From the NCBI GenBank assembly GCA_021798915.1, contig JAJZBM010000020.1, positions 1 through 51,872 on the forward strand: a stretch of DNA of 51,872 bases. Reading direction: 5' to 3'. The translations under genes were made by a program, and so were the position numbers. This DNA is from Pseudomonadota bacterium. GTDB taxonomy: Bacteria; Pseudomonadota; Alphaproteobacteria; Acetobacterales; Acetobacteraceae. Shown here piece by piece: positions 25,410-35,440 of the stretch. How positions within the stretch are numbered: position 1 is the stretch's first letter; each line of letters opens with the position of its first letter. The notes beneath the pieces were generated by a model. It was not told where the DNA came from, searched no databases, and worked only from the letters and a program-made list of their open reading frames with translations.

Positions 25410-25562
25410 TCAATGGCGCGTCAGCTTGGCGATGGTAATGGCGTAGAACAGACCGGCGAGCGCGAACAGCACCACGAGCAGCGCCCAGTTGCGCCCCCGC
25501 CGCCGGCGATCGAGGTCGGCGCGCTTGATCGGCGGAAGGGAGGGGGCCGGCTCGATCGCCAC
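25410..25562 (-). CDS. coxF: CoxF-like small oxidase assembly protein
   Basis: This 50-residue protein was found by reading the strand directly; it is too short for most gene callers. It has a basic N-terminus (IKRADLDRRRRGRNWALLV) and a single membrane helix LLVVLFALAGLFYAITIAKL, ending LTRH. This basic-then-one-helix layout and its position after ctaB match the CoxF family of alphaproteobacterial oxidase operons. I used GTG 25562; a TTG at 25574 would overlap ctaB and add MGER. Single-pass topology puts the basic tail in the cytoplasm. Function is presumed assembly. Confidence 0.68.
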   Translation of the reverse strand: MAIEPAPSLPPIKRADLDRRRRGRNWALLVVLFALAGLFYAITIAKLTRH

Positions 25563-25566
25563 GCGC

Positions 25567-26517
25567 TCACCCAATCAGCCGGTCGACGGCCAAAGCCGCG
25601 AAGAGAACGAAAAGATAGAGGATGGAATAGCGGAACGCGGAACGCGCCGGCGCATCCCGGGTCAAGCTGCGCCCGGCCGCGTCCTGAGCGTCGCGCAGCA
25701 CCCGCCAGGCGCTGACCACGAAACCGAGCCCGAGCCCGCAAGCGGCGAAACCATAGACCCTCCCGGCCTCGCCAAGCGCCCAGGGCAGCAGCGTGAGGGG
25801 CACCAGAAGCAGCGTATAGAGCATGATCTGCCGCCGCGTCGCCCGCCCGCCGGCCACCACCGGCAGCATCGGCACACCGGCGCGCGCGTAATCGCCATGC
25901 GCATAGAGCGCGAGCGACCAGAAATGCGGCGGCGTCCAGAAGAAGATGATAGCGAAGAGCACGAGCGGCGTCAGCGCGAGATGGCCGGTCACCGCGACCC
26001 AGCCGATCAGCGGTGGAAACGCCCCGGCGGCACCACCAATGACGATATTCTGTGGCGTCCGCCGCTTCAGCCACATCGTGTAGACGAAAACGTAAAACAG
26101 GATCGAGGCGGCGAGAATGGCGCCGGCGGCGGCGTTGGTCGCGAGCCCCATGACCAGCACCGACGCCGCCGCGAGCGCGATCCCGAAGCCGAGCGCATCC
26201 GCCGGCGCTATTCGTCCATCCGGCACCGGCCGCCGCGCGGTGCGCCGCATCACCGCATCGATGTCGCGATCGTACCACATATTGATCGCCCCGGCTGCGC
26301 CGGCGCCGACCGCGATGCAAAGGATGGCGGTGAGGGCGAGAACCGGGTGCAGCGTGCCGGGCGCGACCAGGAGACCGACCAGCCCGGTGAACACGACCAG
26401 CGTCATCACCCGCGGCTTGAGCAGAGCCACCCAGTCGCCCACCGTCGCCACCGGGGGGGCTGCTGGCGGGGAGATGATCTCCCCGCCGCGCGCCGCGATC
26501 CAGGCCGAATTGCTCAT
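25567..26517 (-). CDS. ctaB: Protohaem IX farnesyltransferase (haem O synthase)
   Basis: The 316-residue polytopic UbiA-family prenyltransferase adds a farnesyl group to protohaem, the first step to haem A for the oxidase. The Asp-rich active-site motif NxxxDxxxD lies at N79-D83-D87 ([15 protein letters not shown]), with [14 protein letters not shown] before it and [17 protein letters not shown] further on. About nine helices are visible. It sits 14 bases after ctaD in the operon; the start at 26517 is well placed. Confidence 0.96.
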   Translation of the reverse strand: MSNSAWIAARGGEIISPPAAPPVATVGDWVALLKPRVMTLVVFTGLVGLLVAPGTLHPVLALTAILCIAVGAGAAGAINMWYDRDIDAVMRRTARRPVPDGRIAPADALGFGIALAAASVLVMGLATNAAAGAILAASILFYVFVYTMWLKRRTPQNIVIGGAAGAFPPLIGWVAVTGHLALTPLVLFAIIFFWTPPHFWSLALYAHGDYARAGVPMLPVVAGGRATRRQIMLYTLLLVPLTLLPWALGEAGRVYGFAACGLGLGFVVSAWRVLRDAQDAAGRSLTRDAPARSAFRYSILYLFVLFAALAVDRLIG

Positions 26518-26531
26518 CCCCGTGCCTGCCG

Positions 26532-28130
26532 TCAGCGGATCTGCGGCAGCTCCTCATAGGTATGGAAGGGCGGCGGCGAACTCACCGTCCATTCCAGCGT
26601 AGTCGCGCCCTCGCCCCAGTAATTATTGCCCAGCCGCTCCTTCGAGGTGAAGGTGCGGAACATGACGTAGAAGAACACCAGCGCCGAGAGCCCGGCGATA
26701 TAGGCACCGATCGAGGAGACATAATTCCAGCCGGCGAACGCCTCCGGATAGTCGGGATAGCGGCGCGGCATCCCCGCGAGGCCAAGGAAATGCATCGGGA
26801 AGAAGGTCAGATTGACGCCGATGAAGAACATCCAGAAATGCACCCGCGCCCAGAATTCCGGAAACGGCCGGCCGGTCATCTTGCCGATCCAGAAATAAAT
26901 TCCGGCAAAAAGCCCAAATACCGCACCGAGCGAGAGCACGTAATGGAAATGCGCGATGACGTAGTAGGTGTTGTGCACGACCTGGTCGATGCCGGCATTA
27001 GCCAGCACGACACCGGTGACGCCGCCGATGGTGAAGACGAAGATGAAGCCCACCGCCCACAGCATCGGCACGGTCATTTCGATCGCCCCGCCCCACATGG
27101 TCGCGATCCAGGAGAAGATTTTCACCCCCGTCGGCACCGCGATCACCAGGGTCGCGGCCATGAAATAGGCGCGGGTATCGACATCCATGCCGGAGACGAA
27201 CATGTGATGCGCCCAGACCACGAAGCCGACGACCCCGATCGCCACCATCGCGTACGCCATGCCGAGATAGCCGAATACCGGCTTATGGCTGAAGGTGGAG
27301 ACGATATGGCTGATGATTCCGAACGCCGGCAGGATCATGATGTAGACTTCGGGATGGCCAAAGAACCAGAACAGATGCTGGAACAGAACCGGGTCACCAC
27401 CGCCTTGCGGGTCGAAGAACGTGGTGCCGAAATTGCGGTCGGTGATCAGCATGGTGATCGCCCCGGCGAGCACCGGGATCGAGAGCAGCAGCAGAAACGC
27501 CGTCACCAGCATGCCCCAGACGAAGAGCGGCATCTTGTGCAGCGTCATGCCCGGGGCGCGCATGTTGAAGATGGTGGTGATGAAGTTGATCGCGCCGAGC
27601 AGGGAGGAAACGCCAGCCAGATGGAGCGCGAACAGGGTGAAATCCATGCCCGGCCCGGGCTCGTACATCGCGTTCGAGAGCGGTGGATAGAGTGTCCAGC
27701 CGGAACCCGATTCGCCCATCAGCAACCCGGTACAGACCAAGGCCAATGCCGGCACCAAAAGCCAGAAGCTGATATTGTTGAGGCGCGGGAATGCCATATC
27801 CGGGGCCCCGATCATCAGAGGCACGAACCAGTTGCCGAAACCGCCGATCAGCCCCGGCATGACCACGAAAAAGATCATGATCAGCCCGTGCGCGGTGACG
27901 ATGGTGTTCCAAATCTGCCCGTTCTCGACAATGTGCTGGCCGGGATACATCAATTGGGCGCGCATGATCATCGACAGCCCGCCGCCGATGAGGGCGGCGA
28001 TAGCGGCAAAGATCAGATAAAGCGAGCCGATATCTTTGTGGTTAGTGCTAAAAAGCCAGCGCGCGGCGAAACCCGGGGAATGCCCGTGATGTTCTCCATG
28101 GGCGTGATCATGGGTGGTTGCACTTGCCAT
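26532..28130 (-). CDS. ctaD: Cytochrome c oxidase subunit I
   Basis: The 532-residue catalytic subunit has 12 helices holding haem a, haem a3 and CuB. Conserved stretches include [41 protein letters not shown], the CuB-site [31 protein letters not shown], and [21 protein letters not shown]. The N-terminus is histidine-rich ([12 protein letters not shown]). I used ATG 28130 because of the GGAG ribosome site. The second gene of the oxidase operon, it marks an aerobic chain using aa3-type oxidase. Confidence 0.97.
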   Translation of the reverse strand: MASATTHDHAHGEHHGHSPGFAARWLFSTNHKDIGSLYLIFAAIAALIGGGLSMIMRAQLMYPGQHIVENGQIWNTIVTAHGLIMIFFVVMPGLIGGFGNWFVPLMIGAPDMAFPRLNNISFWLLVPALALVCTGLLMGESGSGWTLYPPLSNAMYEPGPGMDFTLFALHLAGVSSLLGAINFITTIFNMRAPGMTLHKMPLFVWGMLVTAFLLLLSIPVLAGAITMLITDRNFGTTFFDPQGGGDPVLFQHLFWFFGHPEVYIMILPAFGIISHIVSTFSHKPVFGYLGMAYAMVAIGVVGFVVWAHHMFVSGMDVDTRAYFMAATLVIAVPTGVKIFSWIATMWGGAIEMTVPMLWAVGFIFVFTIGGVTGVVLANAGIDQVVHNTYYVIAHFHYVLSLGAVFGLFAGIYFWIGKMTGRPFPEFWARVHFWMFFIGVNLTFFPMHFLGLAGMPRRYPDYPEAFAGWNYVSSIGAYIAGLSALVFFYVMFRTFTSKERLGNNYWGEGATTLEWTVSSPPPFHTYEELPQIR

Positions 28131-28170
28131 CTCACTCAACTCCTCGAAAGGCACTGCCCGGTAAGGAGGG

Positions 28171-29067
28171 TCAGCGCCGCGCCTCGTTCATCGGTCCAGC
28201 CGCAGCCAGACGATCCTCCACCAGACGGTCATCGCCGGACTTCGCCGGCGCGTTCTCCGATGTCTGCTCCTGCGCCTTGGCTTTCGCCGCCCAAGCCTTG
28301 AAATCCGCCTCGCTCAGCGCCTCGACGACGATCGGCATCCGACTATGGTTCATGCCACACACTTGGTTGCACTCGCCATAATATCTACCGGGCTTCTCGA
28401 CCCGCACCCAGGTTTCGATCTCGCGGCCGGGGATCGCGTAGCGTTGCACGCCAAGGCTCGGGATGAAGAAGCTGTGGATGACATCCGTCGAGGTGGTGAG
28501 GACGCGGATATTTTTGCCCACCGGCACCACCAGCGGGTTATCCACCTCGAGAAGGCGCATCTGGCCGGGCTTGATCTGGCTGTCCGGGATGATGCGGCTC
28601 TCGATATCGAGCCCGCCCTGGTCGGGATAGCCATATTCCCAATACCATTGATGCGCGGTGACCTTGATCGTCAGCGCCGGATCCTGGGTGCGATCCTCGT
28701 AATAGACCAGGCGGAACGAGGGAATGGCGATGATTACCAGGATCAGGATCGGCAACACCGTCCACAGCACCTCGATCAAGGTATTGTGGCTGGTACGGCT
28801 CGGCTCCGGGTTGCGCTTACCGTTGTAGCGATAGAGCACCCAGACCAGCAGCGCGCCGACGAACAAGGTGATCAGGGTGATGATCACCAGCACGAAATCG
28901 TGCAACGCGATGATGTCATGCTTCACCGGGCTGAAAGCCGGCTGCATGTCCATCTCCCACGGCTTGGGCGCTTGCGCCAGCGCCGAACGCGCGAGCGTTG
29001 TCATTCCCCCCATCGCCCCGGTGAGTAAGCTCGCAAATACGGCGAACCGCCGCCCCAGAAATCGCAT
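28171..29067 (-). CDS. ctaC: Cytochrome c oxidase subunit II
   Basis: The 298-residue protein has a signal peptide ([20 protein letters not shown], cleaved about LAQA), two membrane helices ([41 protein letters not shown]), and a periplasmic cupredoxin domain with the CuA ligands [12 protein letters not shown] (Cys-x3-Cys-x3-His). [20 protein letters not shown] is typical. It accepts electrons from cytochrome c. The C-terminus is extended and charged. It is the first gene of the operon; I used ATG 29067 with GGGAAG upstream. Confidence 0.96.
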   Translation of the reverse strand: MRFLGRRFAVFASLLTGAMGGMTTLARSALAQAPKPWEMDMQPAFSPVKHDIIALHDFVLVIITLITLFVGALLVWVLYRYNGKRNPEPSRTSHNTLIEVLWTVLPILILVIIAIPSFRLVYYEDRTQDPALTIKVTAHQWYWEYGYPDQGGLDIESRIIPDSQIKPGQMRLLEVDNPLVVPVGKNIRVLTTSTDVIHSFFIPSLGVQRYAIPGREIETWVRVEKPGRYYGECNQVCGMNHSRMPIVVEALSEADFKAWAAKAKAQEQTSENAPAKSGDDRLVEDRLAAAGPMNEARR

Positions 29068-29181
29068 CGGCCGATCTTCCCGCTTTCGACATGCCGGCAC
29101 GCTTCTCGTCCGGCGGGTATGGAGATACGGGTTAGCTCCCCCGCCGTCCGCGATCAAGAGGCGATGTCAAACCCTCGGCGT

Positions 29182-30057
29182 TCAGCGGCTGAGATGCCGC
29201 TCGACTGCCGTGCCCTGGGGCGGCAGGCCGGCCAGGATATCGCGCGCCAGCACCCGCCCGAGACAGACCTGGAGGCGCCGCGCATCCAAAAGCCGCTCCG
29301 CCCGGCGAGCATGCTCGAGATCGACCCCGCCCCCTTCAGCCCAGCCGCGCATCAAATCGAAACGAGGAAACAGCGCGACCCCCGGCTCGGTCGCGGCGGC
29401 CCGCAACGCCGCCTCATAGGGGCGCAAATCGGCATGCATGCGCAAAATCCGGCTATAGGGCAGATCGACCAGGATCAGCCCCGCCCCGGCCCGCGCCACC
29501 GCCGCGCGGCCATCTTCGAGTGAGCGGGCGAACGCCGCGGTGGAAACCCGCCGCAGCGCCTCGATCGTGCCGGTCTGCCAGATCACCAGTTGCACCGGCC
29601 GCTCGGCCAGCCTGCCGGCGAGGTCACGGCTCAGGGTTTCGGCGGCCAACCCGCGCCCGCCGTAAAGATTGAGCGCGATATCGGCGCCGGGCATCGCGGC
29701 TTTTAGTTCCTGCGCCATGCGATAGGCGAAGGAGTCGAAAATCCGTCCCGGCGGCGGGCCGAGAATGCTGCCCGAGCCGATGGCCAGGATTTCGACATGC
29801 CCGCCCGGGTGCAGGGCCGCCCGCAAGGCGGGAAACGACAGCGCCGCCGCCGGCGGAGGCGGCGGGCAAAAATTCTTGGGCAGGGGTGGGGGCGAATCGC
29901 TGCTTGGCCCGGCGAGCACCAGACGCGCCGAAACCGACGCCGCCGGCACCGCGCCCTCCTGCCACGCGGCCTGGGCTGGCGCGCTCAAACAACAGCCTGC
30001 CACCGCCAGGATCGCGCCCCATCTCCGCCAAGTCCATCTCTGCCACGCATGGTTCAC
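29182..30057 (-). CDS. SGNH/GDSL-hydrolase-like exported protein after flhG
   Basis: The 291-residue protein has an N-terminal signal-like helix (WGAILAVAGCCLSAPAQA). A likely SGNH-hydrolase domain follows: block I IGSGSILGPPPGRIFDSFAYRM (nucleophile serine in GSGS), block II with an Asn in ALNLYGGRGLAAETL, block III VIWQTGTIEAL (Thr-Gly where Asn is usual), and a late DLEHARR. It is 18 bases downstream of flhG, so it reads as the tail of the flagellar operon. The substrate is unknown. The start is GTG 30057, with no strong ribosome site; a later start is possible. Confidence 0.6.
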   Translation of the reverse strand: MNHAWQRWTWRRWGAILAVAGCCLSAPAQAAWQEGAVPAASVSARLVLAGPSSDSPPPLPKNFCPPPPPAAALSFPALRAALHPGGHVEILAIGSGSILGPPPGRIFDSFAYRMAQELKAAMPGADIALNLYGGRGLAAETLSRDLAGRLAERPVQLVIWQTGTIEALRRVSTAAFARSLEDGRAAVARAGAGLILVDLPYSRILRMHADLRPYEAALRAAATEPGVALFPRFDLMRGWAEGGGVDLEHARRAERLLDARRLQVCLGRVLARDILAGLPPQGTAVERHLSR

Positions 30058-30075
30058 AAAACCGCGCTACCAGCG

Positions 30076-30924
30076 TCAGCCCGCGGCGACAAGCCCGTGC
30101 TGCTCGGCGGCGAACCCGGCCGCCAACCGCTCCACGTCCGCCGCCGCCGGGCTGGTCGGATGGCGGGTGAGGAGGAGGCTCTGGCGGCGGATCGCCTCCC
30201 GCACCCGGTCGTCACGCCGCACCACCCCGGCGCATTCCGGGGTGCGGCCGAGAAAGGCCTGGCAGGCCCGCGCCAATGTGGCGAACGTCTTCTCCCCGGC
30301 GGCCTGGCTCGCGGCTTGGTTCACCACCACCCGGACATCGCCGTTGCCCTTTTCCGGCGCGAGATCGGCGGCGTGGAGCTTCAAGACCGCGTAGGCGTCG
30401 GTGAGGCTGGTGGGCTCATCGGTCGCGACCACCACCAGGGTATCGGCCGCCACCGCCATCCGCCGCACCGCCCGATCGAGCCCGGCGCCGAGATCGAGCA
30501 CCACGGTCTGATAGAGCGCGGTCGCGGCGCGCAGTTCGGCCAGCACGCGGGCCAGGGCCGGGGGTTCCAGCGCGGCGAGCGCGCCCGAGCCGGAACGGCC
30601 GGGGAGAATATCGAACCCGCCCGGCGCGAACGCCGTCACGCTCTCGGGGAGGCTCGCCCGCCCGGTGATCAGGCCGCCGAGATCACGCTCCGGCATCAAG
30701 CCGAGCTGGATATCGACATTGGCGAGACCGAGATCGCCATCGAACAACAGCACCCGCCGCCCGGCCCGGGCGAGCGCATGGGCGAGGGTGATCGCGAGCC
30801 AGGTCTTGCCCACCCCGCCCTTGCCCGAGGCGATGGCGATCAGCCGCCCACGCCGAAGCGGCAGCACATTGCTCCCCGGCACGCCGGGGAGATCGCGGGG
30901 GATCGAGCGGGCATCACGCATCAT
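30076..30924 (-). CDS. flhG: FlhG/FleN-type MinD-like ATPase for flagellar number control
   Basis: The 282-residue P-loop protein has the deviant Walker A SGKGGVGKT (residues 33-41), typical of the ParA/MinD family, then LLFDGDLGLANVDIQLGL (switch/Walker A' region) and YQTVVLDLGAGLDRAVRRM. Together with FlhF it sets the number and position of flagella. Its ATG at 30924 overlaps the flhF stop (ATGA); a second ATG 3 bases later is equally possible. A C-terminal MinD-type amphipathic helix is not obvious. Confidence 0.9.
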   Translation of the reverse strand: MMRDARSIPRDLPGVPGSNVLPLRRGRLIAIASGKGGVGKTWLAITLAHALARAGRRVLLFDGDLGLANVDIQLGLMPERDLGGLITGRASLPESVTAFAPGGFDILPGRSGSGALAALEPPALARVLAELRAATALYQTVVLDLGAGLDRAVRRMAVAADTLVVVATDEPTSLTDAYAVLKLHAADLAPEKGNGDVRVVVNQAASQAAGEKTFATLARACQAFLGRTPECAGVVRRDDRVREAIRRQSLLLTRHPTSPAAADVERLAAGFAAEQHGLVAAG

Positions 30925-31862
30925 GCATACGCCTCTATTGGAGAACGGGCGCTGGCCGGCGCAATGCCCCGGAGCAGCCGCTCGGCGAGAAAATCGGCGG
31001 TCATCGGCACCAGCCCGTCGGCGGCGCCGCTACCCACCCCGGCTTCGGCCAGACCCAGCCGGCCGGCGGCGGCGGCAGCGAGCACGGAGCCCAAGCGCCG
31101 CGCCAGATCGAGCCGGGTCGCGACCAGGGAGACGGCGCCGGCGGCGCTGAACGCGGCGGCGAGATCGGCGGCCTCGGCGACATCGAGACCACCCGGCAGC
31201 ACCAGAACGACGCGCGCCGCAGCCGCACCGGCAAGGGCGGCGATTTCGGCGCCGGCGGCGGGGTCGAAGGGGTCGAGCCCGGGCGCATCGATCAATACCG
31301 GGGCGCCGTCATGCCGGCGCGTCAGCGCGCGGGCGAGCGATCCCGGCTGGCTCGCGACCAAGAGGTTGAGGCTGAGCAGCCTGGTATAGGCGGCCAATTG
31401 CTCGGTCGCGCCGGCGCGCCGGCCATCGGCGGAAATCACCAGCGGCGCGCCCCCCGCCAACACCAGCCGGGTGGCCAGCCGCGCCACCGTCAGGGTCTTG
31501 CCAGCGCCCGGCGGGCCGACGAATAACAGCGGCGCGCCCCCCGCCGCGAGCGGCAAGGCGGCGAAGGCGAAATGCCGGGCCAACCCCGCCGCCAGATCTC
31601 CCTCCTCGAGCAACGCCGCCAGCGCCACCGGAACCCCGTGAAAGGCGAGCGCCTCCCGTCGCCCCCGGCGCCCATCCGCCGTCGCGCCGTCCGCGATCGC
31701 GCCAGAAATAGACGCCGCCGCCTCGGTGTCGAGCGCCGCCGTCACCTCGACACCGCCCGCCACCCGCCGGCTGCCGAGAATCAGCGCCTCGGCGCCGAGT
31801 TCGCGGCGCAATTCCGCCATCGCCGCCGCCATGCTCGGGGCGCGATAGAGCTTCAGCCGCAT
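30921..31862 (-). CDS. flhF: Flagellar biosynthesis GTPase FlhF
   Basis: The 313-residue SRP-type GTPase opens with the FlhF N-terminal MRLKLYRAPSMAAAMAELRRELGAEALILGSRR. The G1 P-loop is at residues 116-123 (GPPGAGKT), and other segments are VLIDAPGLDPFDPAAGAEI and VATRLDLARRLGSVL. It places flagellar export components at the pole. It is shorter than many FlhF (about 350-450) because the linker between N- and NG-domains is compact. I chose ATG 31862 after GGGAGCGAGAG; the longer frame upstream lies across the intergenic repeat and flhA. Confidence 0.92.
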   Translation of the reverse strand: MRLKLYRAPSMAAAMAELRRELGAEALILGSRRVAGGVEVTAALDTEAAASISGAIADGATADGRRGRREALAFHGVPVALAALLEEGDLAAGLARHFAFAALPLAAGGAPLLFVGPPGAGKTLTVARLATRLVLAGGAPLVISADGRRAGATEQLAAYTRLLSLNLLVASQPGSLARALTRRHDGAPVLIDAPGLDPFDPAAGAEIAALAGAAAARVVLVLPGGLDVAEAADLAAAFSAAGAVSLVATRLDLARRLGSVLAAAAAGRLGLAEAGVGSGAADGLVPMTADFLAERLLRGIAPASARSPIEAYA

Positions 31863-31899
31863 ATCTCTCGCTCCCCGCGCAACACGGTCATCATGCCCA

Positions 31900-31929
31900 T
31901 CACCGTCATACCGTTCACCGTCATACCGT
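31900..31929. repeat. 15-bp tandem repeat spanning the flhA stop codon
   Basis: TCACCGTCATACCGT occurs twice in a row (31900-31929 approximately), running from the flhA-flhF gap through the flhA stop. A partial third unit (ACGGTCATCATGCCCA) lies just before it. This probably reflects a slippage duplication of the flhA 3' end. Confidence 0.55.
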
Positions 31930-34017
31930 GCCGACGGTGCGGATGCGGGCGCGCGGATGGATTTCGGACTGCGCCAGCACCGCGGTCGCCGGGCGGATGC
32001 GCTCGACGATCGCGCGCACATGCGGGCGGATCGGCACGCTGGTGAGCAATACCGGCGCCTCGCCACTGGCCGCGGCCTGCTCGAACACCGCCCGGAAGCG
32101 GTGCATGAATTCCTGCAACCGCTGCGGCGACATCACGAGCTGGCGATCCTCGGCCGGGCCGACCAAGGCATCCGCGAACGCCCCCTCCCATTCCGGCGAG
32201 AGGGTGACCAGCGGGATATAGCCGCCGGCACTGACATGGCTGTCGCTCAATTGCCGCGCGAGCCGCGCCCGCACATGCGCGACGATAGCGCCGAAACCAC
32301 GCCCCTGCCCGCTCGTCGCTTCCTGGATGCCCTCGAGAATGGTCGGCAGGTCGCGGATCGAGACCCGCTCGCCGAGCAGCGCCTGCAAGACCCGCTGCAC
32401 CCCACCGACGGAGATCTGCGTCGGGATGATATCGGCCACCAGCTTCTGCTGTTCACGCGGCAATTCGTCGAGGAGTTTCTGGGTTTCGGCGTAAGAGAGC
32501 AATTCGGCCATGTTCTCGCGCACGACCTCGGTCAGGTGGGTTGCGAGCACACTTGGCGGATCGACAACGGTGCAACCGCGGAACGTCGCCTCCTCGCGCG
32601 CTTCCGGTGCGATCCAGAGCGCTGGCAGGCCGAAAGCCGGCTCGGTGGTGCGCTCGCCGGCGAGATCCGGGCGCCCGCCCTTGGGGTCCATGGCGAGCAG
32701 CGCGTTCATCCGCACCTCGCCGCGCCCGGCCTCGATTTCCTTGATGCGAATGGCGTAGCCATCGGCGGGGAGTTGCATATTGTCCTGGATGCGCACCGGC
32801 GGCAGCACGAAGCCCATCTCGGCGGCGATGGCGCGGCGCATCCCTTTGATCTGCTCGGTCAGCCGCGGCGGCTCGCCATTCGCCAGAGCAAGCAGACCAT
32901 AGCCGAGTTCGAGCCGGATCAGATCGATACGCAGCGCCTCGCTGATCGGCGGCTCGGCCGGTGGCGCCGGAATCTCCGGGCCGAGCGCGAGGGTAAGGCC
33001 GGGGACATGGTTCCGGCGCAGCCACGCCGCCCCGCCGGCCAACCCGGCAAGCCCGAGAAACGGCAGCGCCGGCAAGCCCGGCATCAGCGCGAGGATGGTC
33101 GCGGCACCGGCGGCGAGCGCGAGCGGCTTCGGCCGCCCGCCGATCTCGGCGAGCAGCGCCACATTCGCCTTGCCCTCCATGCCGCCCTTGGTCACCACGA
33201 TGCCGGCGGCGGTGGACACCAGGAGTGCCGGGATCTGCGCGACCAGCCCGTCACCGACGGTGAGTGTGGTGAAGGTCGCGGCGGCGTCGGCGAACGGCAT
33301 GCCATGGCGCACCAGGCCAATCGTGAGGCCGCCGACGATGTTGATCGCGGTGATGATCAGCGCCGCGATGGCGTCCCCCCGGACGAACCGCGCGGCACCA
33401 TCCATCGCGCCGTAAAAGCCGCTTTCGGCCTCCAGTTCACGCCGCCTGCGGCGCGCCGTCTTGTCGTCGATCATGCCCGAGGAGAGATCGGCATCGATCG
33501 CCATCTGTTTCCCCGGCATGGCATCGAGGCTGAAGCGCGCCGAAACCTCGGCGATGCGGCCCGAGCCCTTGGTGATGACCATGAAGTTCACCACCAGCAG
33601 GATCGCGAACAGGATCACGCCGATCACCACGTCGCCGCCCATCAAAAACCCGCCAAAGGCGGCGACGACATGCCCGGCCGCGAGCGGCCCCTCATTGCCA
33701 TGCGCGAGGATGAGCCGCGTCGTTGCGACCTCGAGCGCCAGGCGAAGCAGCGTCGTCAGCAGCAGCAAGGTCGGGAAGCTGGAGAAATCGAGCGGCTTTT
33801 CGAGAAACAGGGCGACCATCAGGACGAGGATCGAGGAGGTGATCGAGAGCGACAGACAGACATCGAGCACGAACGCCGGCAGCGGCAGGATGAGCACCGA
33901 GAGCAATGCCACGACACCGAGCGCGAGCCCGATATCGCTCCCCGGGAGATAAGGGCGCAGCCGCCCGCCGAAGACCGCGAGCCAGGGCGCCGCCGATTTG
34001 GCCGCGATTTCCGCCAT
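31921..34017 (-). CDS. flhA: Flagellar type III export gate protein FlhA
   Basis: The 698-residue export-apparatus subunit has eight N-terminal membrane helices (to about residue 320) and a cytoplasmic ring-forming domain. Family signatures are ILPLPAFVLDVCLSLSITSSILVL, FPTLLLLTTLLRLALEVATTRLIL, SARFSLDAMPGKQMAIDADLSSGMID (the FHIPEP region), and the C-terminal PREQQKLVADIIPTQISVGGVQRVLQALL. Full length. It lies 6 bases downstream of flbD in the minus-strand flagellar operon. Confidence 0.97.
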   Translation of the reverse strand: MAEIAAKSAAPWLAVFGGRLRPYLPGSDIGLALGVVALLSVLILPLPAFVLDVCLSLSITSSILVLMVALFLEKPLDFSSFPTLLLLTTLLRLALEVATTRLILAHGNEGPLAAGHVVAAFGGFLMGGDVVIGVILFAILLVVNFMVITKGSGRIAEVSARFSLDAMPGKQMAIDADLSSGMIDDKTARRRRRELEAESGFYGAMDGAARFVRGDAIAALIITAINIVGGLTIGLVRHGMPFADAAATFTTLTVGDGLVAQIPALLVSTAAGIVVTKGGMEGKANVALLAEIGGRPKPLALAAGAATILALMPGLPALPFLGLAGLAGGAAWLRRNHVPGLTLALGPEIPAPPAEPPISEALRIDLIRLELGYGLLALANGEPPRLTEQIKGMRRAIAAEMGFVLPPVRIQDNMQLPADGYAIRIKEIEAGRGEVRMNALLAMDPKGGRPDLAGERTTEPAFGLPALWIAPEAREEATFRGCTVVDPPSVLATHLTEVVRENMAELLSYAETQKLLDELPREQQKLVADIIPTQISVGGVQRVLQALLGERVSIRDLPTILEGIQEATSGQGRGFGAIVAHVRARLARQLSDSHVSAGGYIPLVTLSPEWEGAFADALVGPAEDRQLVMSPQRLQEFMHRFRAVFEQAAASGEAPVLLTSVPIRPHVRAIVERIRPATAVLAQSEIHPRARIRTVGTV

Positions 34018-34023
34018 GGCGCC

Positions 34024-35406
34024 TCAGGCCACCGCCGCCGCGGCCATACTGCCGGCTGGCGGTGGCGGCACGGCAAGTCCTTGCGCGGCGTAATCGCGGA
34101 GCTTGTTGCGAAGCGCGCGGATGGAAATGCCGAGCATGACCGCGGCATGGGTGCGGTTGCCGAAGGTGTGTTCCAGGGTTTCGAGAATGAGGTCGCGTTC
34201 GACCTCATCGACGGTACGCCCGACCAGCGCCGAGACCGGAGCCGCGCTTGGCGCCGAAACCGAGGCCACGGCGGCGGGCCTGCTGCTCGTCGTGAGCCCT
34301 GCGACATCGGCTGGCGGCAGTTCGATCGCAGCGAGATCGATCTCGTCTCCTTCCGCCAACAGCACCGCGCGATGAAGGATGTTTTCAAGTTCGCGCACAT
34401 TGCCCCGCCACGGATGGCAGCGCAGCGCGCCGCGCGCCGCCGGCGCCAGCGGCCGCGCCGGAAGCCCGTTGAGTTCGGCAAAATGGCGGGCAAAATGTTC
34501 GGCCAAAGCGATGATATCGGCTGGTCGCTCGCGGAGCGGCGGGATCACCAGATTGACGACGTTGAGGCGAAAATAGAGATCTTCCCGAAACCGGCCGGCG
34601 GCGATCTCGGCCTTGAGATCACGATTGGTGGTGGCGAGAAGGCGTACATTCACCCGCACCGGTCCCGCGCCGCCGAGACGGTCGATCTCGCGCTCCTGGA
34701 TCGCCCGCAACAGCTTGGCTTGCAGACGAATATCCATCTCGCTGATTTCATCGAGCAAAAGCGTGCCACCATCGGCCGCCTCGAATTTGCCGACGCGACG
34801 GGCGACGGCGCCGGAAAACGCGCCTTTCTCGTGGCCGAAAAGTTCGGATTCGAGGAGATTTTCCGGAATCGCCGCGCAATTGAGGGCAACGAACGCCGCC
34901 GCCGCGCGGCGCGAGCGACGATGGACATAGCGCGCCAGAACCTCCTTGCCGGTACCCGATTCCCCCGAGATCAGCACCGACGCATCCGATCGCGCCACCT
35001 GTTCGGCACGGCGGATGGTGGCCTGCATGAGCGGGTCGCGGACGATCATCGCCTGGCTCTCGCCGGCCGCCGCTTCGAGAATGGCCGCGATCAGCTCGGC
35101 ATCCGGCGGCAGTGGCAGGAATTCCCGCGCCCCCGCCTCGATCGCGCGCACCGCCGCCTCGGCGTCATTGCCGATCCCGCAGGCGATCACCGGCACCAGG
35201 ATGCGCTCGGCGAACATCGCGCGGATCAGCCCAGCGATATCATGCCGGATGTCGCAGAGAACGAGATCGACGCGGGCATCGGCGCGCAGCCGGATCAAGG
35301 CCGGCTCGATGCCGTCGGCCTGGTCGAGCCGGGCGCCGCGCGCGATCGCGATCTGCGCCGCCTGGCCCAACTCCGCCGCCAGGGATCCGATGATCAGAAC
35401 TTGCAT
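34024..35406 (-). CDS. flbD: Sigma-54-dependent flagellar transcription activator FlbD
   Basis: The product has 460 residues. The N-terminal receiver-like domain is degenerate: it lacks the acidic pair ([10 protein letters not shown]) and the conserved lysine (FLPLPPD), although D52 is kept. The central AAA+ domain has Walker A GESGTGKE (148-155), the sigma-54 contact loop GAFSGA (195-200; GAFTGA is usual), Walker [12 protein letters not shown], and [19 protein letters not shown]. The C-terminus is a Fis-type HTH ([24 protein letters not shown]). The order fliF-fliG-fliH-fliN-flbD is that of Caulobacter, where FlbD activates late and represses early flagellar promoters. The start is ATG 35406. 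Confidence 0.93.
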   Translation of the reverse strand: MQVLIIGSLAAELGQAAQIAIARGARLDQADGIEPALIRLRADARVDLVLCDIRHDIAGLIRAMFAERILVPVIACGIGNDAEAAVRAIEAGAREFLPLPPDAELIAAILEAAAGESQAMIVRDPLMQATIRRAEQVARSDASVLISGESGTGKEVLARYVHRRSRRAAAAFVALNCAAIPENLLESELFGHEKGAFSGAVARRVGKFEAADGGTLLLDEISEMDIRLQAKLLRAIQEREIDRLGGAGPVRVNVRLLATTNRDLKAEIAAGRFREDLYFRLNVVNLVIPPLRERPADIIALAEHFARHFAELNGLPARPLAPAARGALRCHPWRGNVRELENILHRAVLLAEGDEIDLAAIELPPADVAGLTTSSRPAAVASVSAPSAAPVSALVGRTVDEVERDLILETLEHTFGNRTHAAVMLGISIRALRNKLRDYAAQGLAVPPPPAGSMAAAAVA

Positions 35407-35440
35407 CGCCCGCAACCGCTCCCGTCCACCGCGCCGCCTC

